The position numbers were made by a program, and so were the translations under genes. 6,579 bases of DNA from Methanobacteriota archaeon (GTDB lineage Archaea > Thermoplasmatota > Poseidoniia > Poseidoniales > Poseidoniaceae). The DNA lies in NCBI GenBank assembly GCA_029979405.1, contig JAPOHM010000080.1, positions 1-6,579 on the forward strand. The letters are read 5' to 3'. The notes under the pieces are model-generated. The model saw only the letters and a program-made list of their open reading frames with translations. It was not told where the DNA came from and did no database searches. Positions within the stretch are counted from its first letter, which is position 1. Each line of letters opens with the position of its first letter. This document shows, in pieces, positions 5,926-6,579 of the stretch.

Positions 5926-6218
5926 ACAGAAAAATTGCAAACCTGCAACGTAAAATTGCAAGGCTTGCTGCAGAATGGCGGGACCCGCACGACCAAAAAC
6001 CATGGTCGGAAAAAGACATTGTAAAACAGATTGATATCAGCGATGACGGCGAAGTTAGCGTTACCCTAAAACCAGCAAGGCCCCACTGTCCTTGTTGCTT
6101 ACTTGACTTTGATAATTTTAGAACTAAATTGCTCGAAACTAAAGGAGTTAGTTTCGCGACCCTCAACGTAGTAGACGTGCCTGCTTGTGACCGCTGGACT
6201 AGAACGCTAAATCGGTGA
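5922..6218 (+). CDS. Divergent MIP18/DUF59-like small protein with Cys-rich HCPCC motif
   Basis: This is a 98-residue protein. The MIP18 (DUF59) fold is found in proteins that help mature or deliver iron-sulfur clusters, such as SufT and MIP18. An N-terminal basic helix (NRKIANLQRKIARLAAEW) leads into RDPHDQKPWSEKDIVKQIDIS. This resembles the family's DPE...n-I-V-x-L segment. Next comes DGEVSVTLKPARPHCPCC (about 43 to 60), where the family has a strand ending in a C-P motif. The end FATLNVVDVPACDRWTR resembles the family's V-x-V-x-x-x-P-x-W-x-x strand. The cysteines at HCPCC and near DVPACD could bind a metal or cluster. The GTG start has a GGAGG site and overlaps the xseB stop. The similarity is moderate; another small metal-binding family is possible. 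Its link to exonuclease VII is unknown. Confidence 0.6.
   Translation: MNRKIANLQRKIARLAAEWRDPHDQKPWSEKDIVKQIDISDDGEVSVTLKPARPHCPCCLLDFDNFRTKLLETKGVSFATLNVVDVPACDRWTRTLNR
6214..6218 (+). promoter_or_regulatory. SD-like GGTGA fused to the MIP18-like gene stop
   Basis: GGTGA contains the TGA stop of the upstream gene and lies 10 bases before ATG 6229. It favours ATG 6229 over GTG 6220, which is only 1 base away. Confidence 0.35.
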
Positions 6219-6228
6219 AGTGGCCAAT

Positions 6229-6540
6229 ATGACCTTACGAGATGCGGAATGGGTCAATCGTTTCCTTAGCGAAACACCGGGCGACGACAGAGAAGGAGGC
6301 CAACCCCGTCAAGTTCCTAATGCTTGCTGGTCAAAAGTAAATCCAACAAATGTTCCTAAACCGACTCTAAGACTTTGGTCAAAAGAAATCGCTTCAGAAT
6401 TGGGAATAAGCGAAGGTGATGAATCTATACTTGGTGGCAACGAACGTTTCTACACCCAAGCCTCCTCTCGTTCGATGCACCCAGCCGCGAAGAATGCGCA
6501 GCGGAGCGATCCCGATCGAATATCCCTCAGCAAGCCATAG
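6229..6540 (+). CDS. selO: SelO (YdiU) N-terminal fragment, broken at about 6447
   Basis: SelO is a pseudokinase-fold enzyme that transfers AMP from ATP to Ser, Thr or Tyr of target proteins. Only its N-terminal portion is here, about 70 residues of a protein that is usually near 480 to 550. The diagnostic part is WSKVNPTNVPKPTLRLWSKE followed by IASELGI and ILGGNE. It matches the family pattern (Y/W)-x-x-V-x-P-T-P-x-P-x-P-x-L-x-x-W-S-x-x-L-A-x-x-L-G-L, then G-N. The catalytic domain, including the GHQFG segment and the kinase-like loops, is missing. After GGNE the frame continues to a TAG at 6540, but the residues there do not resemble SelO. They are an out-of-frame reading of a DUF1553 gene, so real SelO sequence ends near 6447. 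I prefer ATG 6229; GTG 6220 is also open. Confidence 0.8.
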   Translation: MTLRDAEWVNRFLSETPGDDREGGQPRQVPNACWSKVNPTNVPKPTLRLWSKEIASELGISEGDESILGGNERFYTQASSRSMHPAAKNAQRSDPDRISLSKP

Positions 6541-6579
6541 TACTCCTAAACGATCCGACGTACGTCGAAGCCGCCCAAG
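6423..6579 (+). CDS. DUF1553 (PSD1) domain protein, internal fragment, runs off right edge
   Basis: A second plus-strand frame is open from 6423 to the right edge (52 residues) and encodes IYTWWQRTFLHPSLLSFDAP, followed by SREECAAERSRSNIPQQAIV and LLNDPTYVEAAQ. This is the strongly conserved region of the DUF1553 domain of planctomycete and verrucomicrobial proteins, whose usual form is FDAPSRE(V/E)C...R.RTNTPLQAL(V)LLNDP.(F/Y)VEAAR. Such proteins often carry DUF1549 and cytochrome-like or PSD domains and are linked to polysaccharide-degrading gene sets; their exact role is unknown. Two stop codons (TGA TGA, 6417 to 6422) lie directly upstream in this frame, so no start exists here. The gene is truncated by the junction with selO. 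The protein family is firm; the host is inferred. Confidence 0.88.
   Translation, partial: MYTWWQRTFLHPSLLSFDAPSREECAAERSRSNIPQQAIVLLNDPTYVEAAQ

Noticed and set aside
5371..6166. Two minus-strand open frames (118 and 176 codons) opposite xseA, xseB and the MIP18-like gene
   Set aside because: Both overlap well-supported genes on the other strand, have no recognisable domains and lack SD sites.
6448..6540. A novel Ser/Arg/Pro-rich C-terminal domain on the SelO-like frame
   Set aside because: The same bases encode conserved DUF1553 sequence in another frame, so this tail is an out-of-frame reading after a junction.
1..6579. Transfer RNA genes, CRISPR repeats, insertion sequences or attachment sites
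   Set aside because: No cloverleaf, regularly spaced repeats, transposase or terminal inverted repeats were seen; nearly all bases are explained by genes or short gaps.

Overview
The window looks like a chimeric contig built from three genomes. The core, about nt 700 to 6440, is euryarchaeal. It carries ribosomal protein L21e, RNA polymerase subunit Rpo4/RpoF, a DUF655 protein, KsgA and Pus10, in an order typical of Euryarchaeota. The modest GC content, archaeal-type Shine-Dalgarno (SD) sites and the presence of exonuclease VII suggest a marine Thermoplasmatota-like archaeon (Poseidoniales, Marine Group II). That lineage call is inference.

Left edge (nt 1 to about 690, minus strand): this part is bacterial. 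It holds the N-terminal 140 residues of HflK, running off the edge. Before it, in transcription order, is the C-terminal tail of the bacterial tRNA dimethylallyltransferase MiaA. miaA followed by hflK is a proteobacterial arrangement. The MiaA tail is joined in frame to the archaeal KsgA body, giving one hybrid open frame.

Centre, minus strand: pus10, rpl21e, rpoF, DUF655 and ksgA are transcribed in that order. They are tightly spaced, and the SD of one gene is often built over the stop codon of the gene before. The functions are tRNA modification, ribosome structure, transcription and 16S rRNA methylation. Pus10 carries a SAP-like domain inserted into its catalytic domain.

Centre, plus strand, divergent from pus10: xseA, xseB (ATGA overlap), a divergent MIP18/DUF59-like gene (GTGA overlap) and the start of selO form a compact cassette.

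Right edge (about nt 6423 to 6579): the SelO frame breaks off after its Gly-Gly-Asn motif. Another frame then encodes a clear piece of the DUF1553 (PSD1) domain of planctomycete/verrucomicrobial proteins. The two identities overlap in at most about 25 bases.

No mobile element, RNA gene, CRISPR array or new defence-like system was recognised. The most notable signals are the two chimeric junctions, the SAP insertion in Pus10, and the exonuclease VII/MIP18/SelO cassette in an archaeal context.
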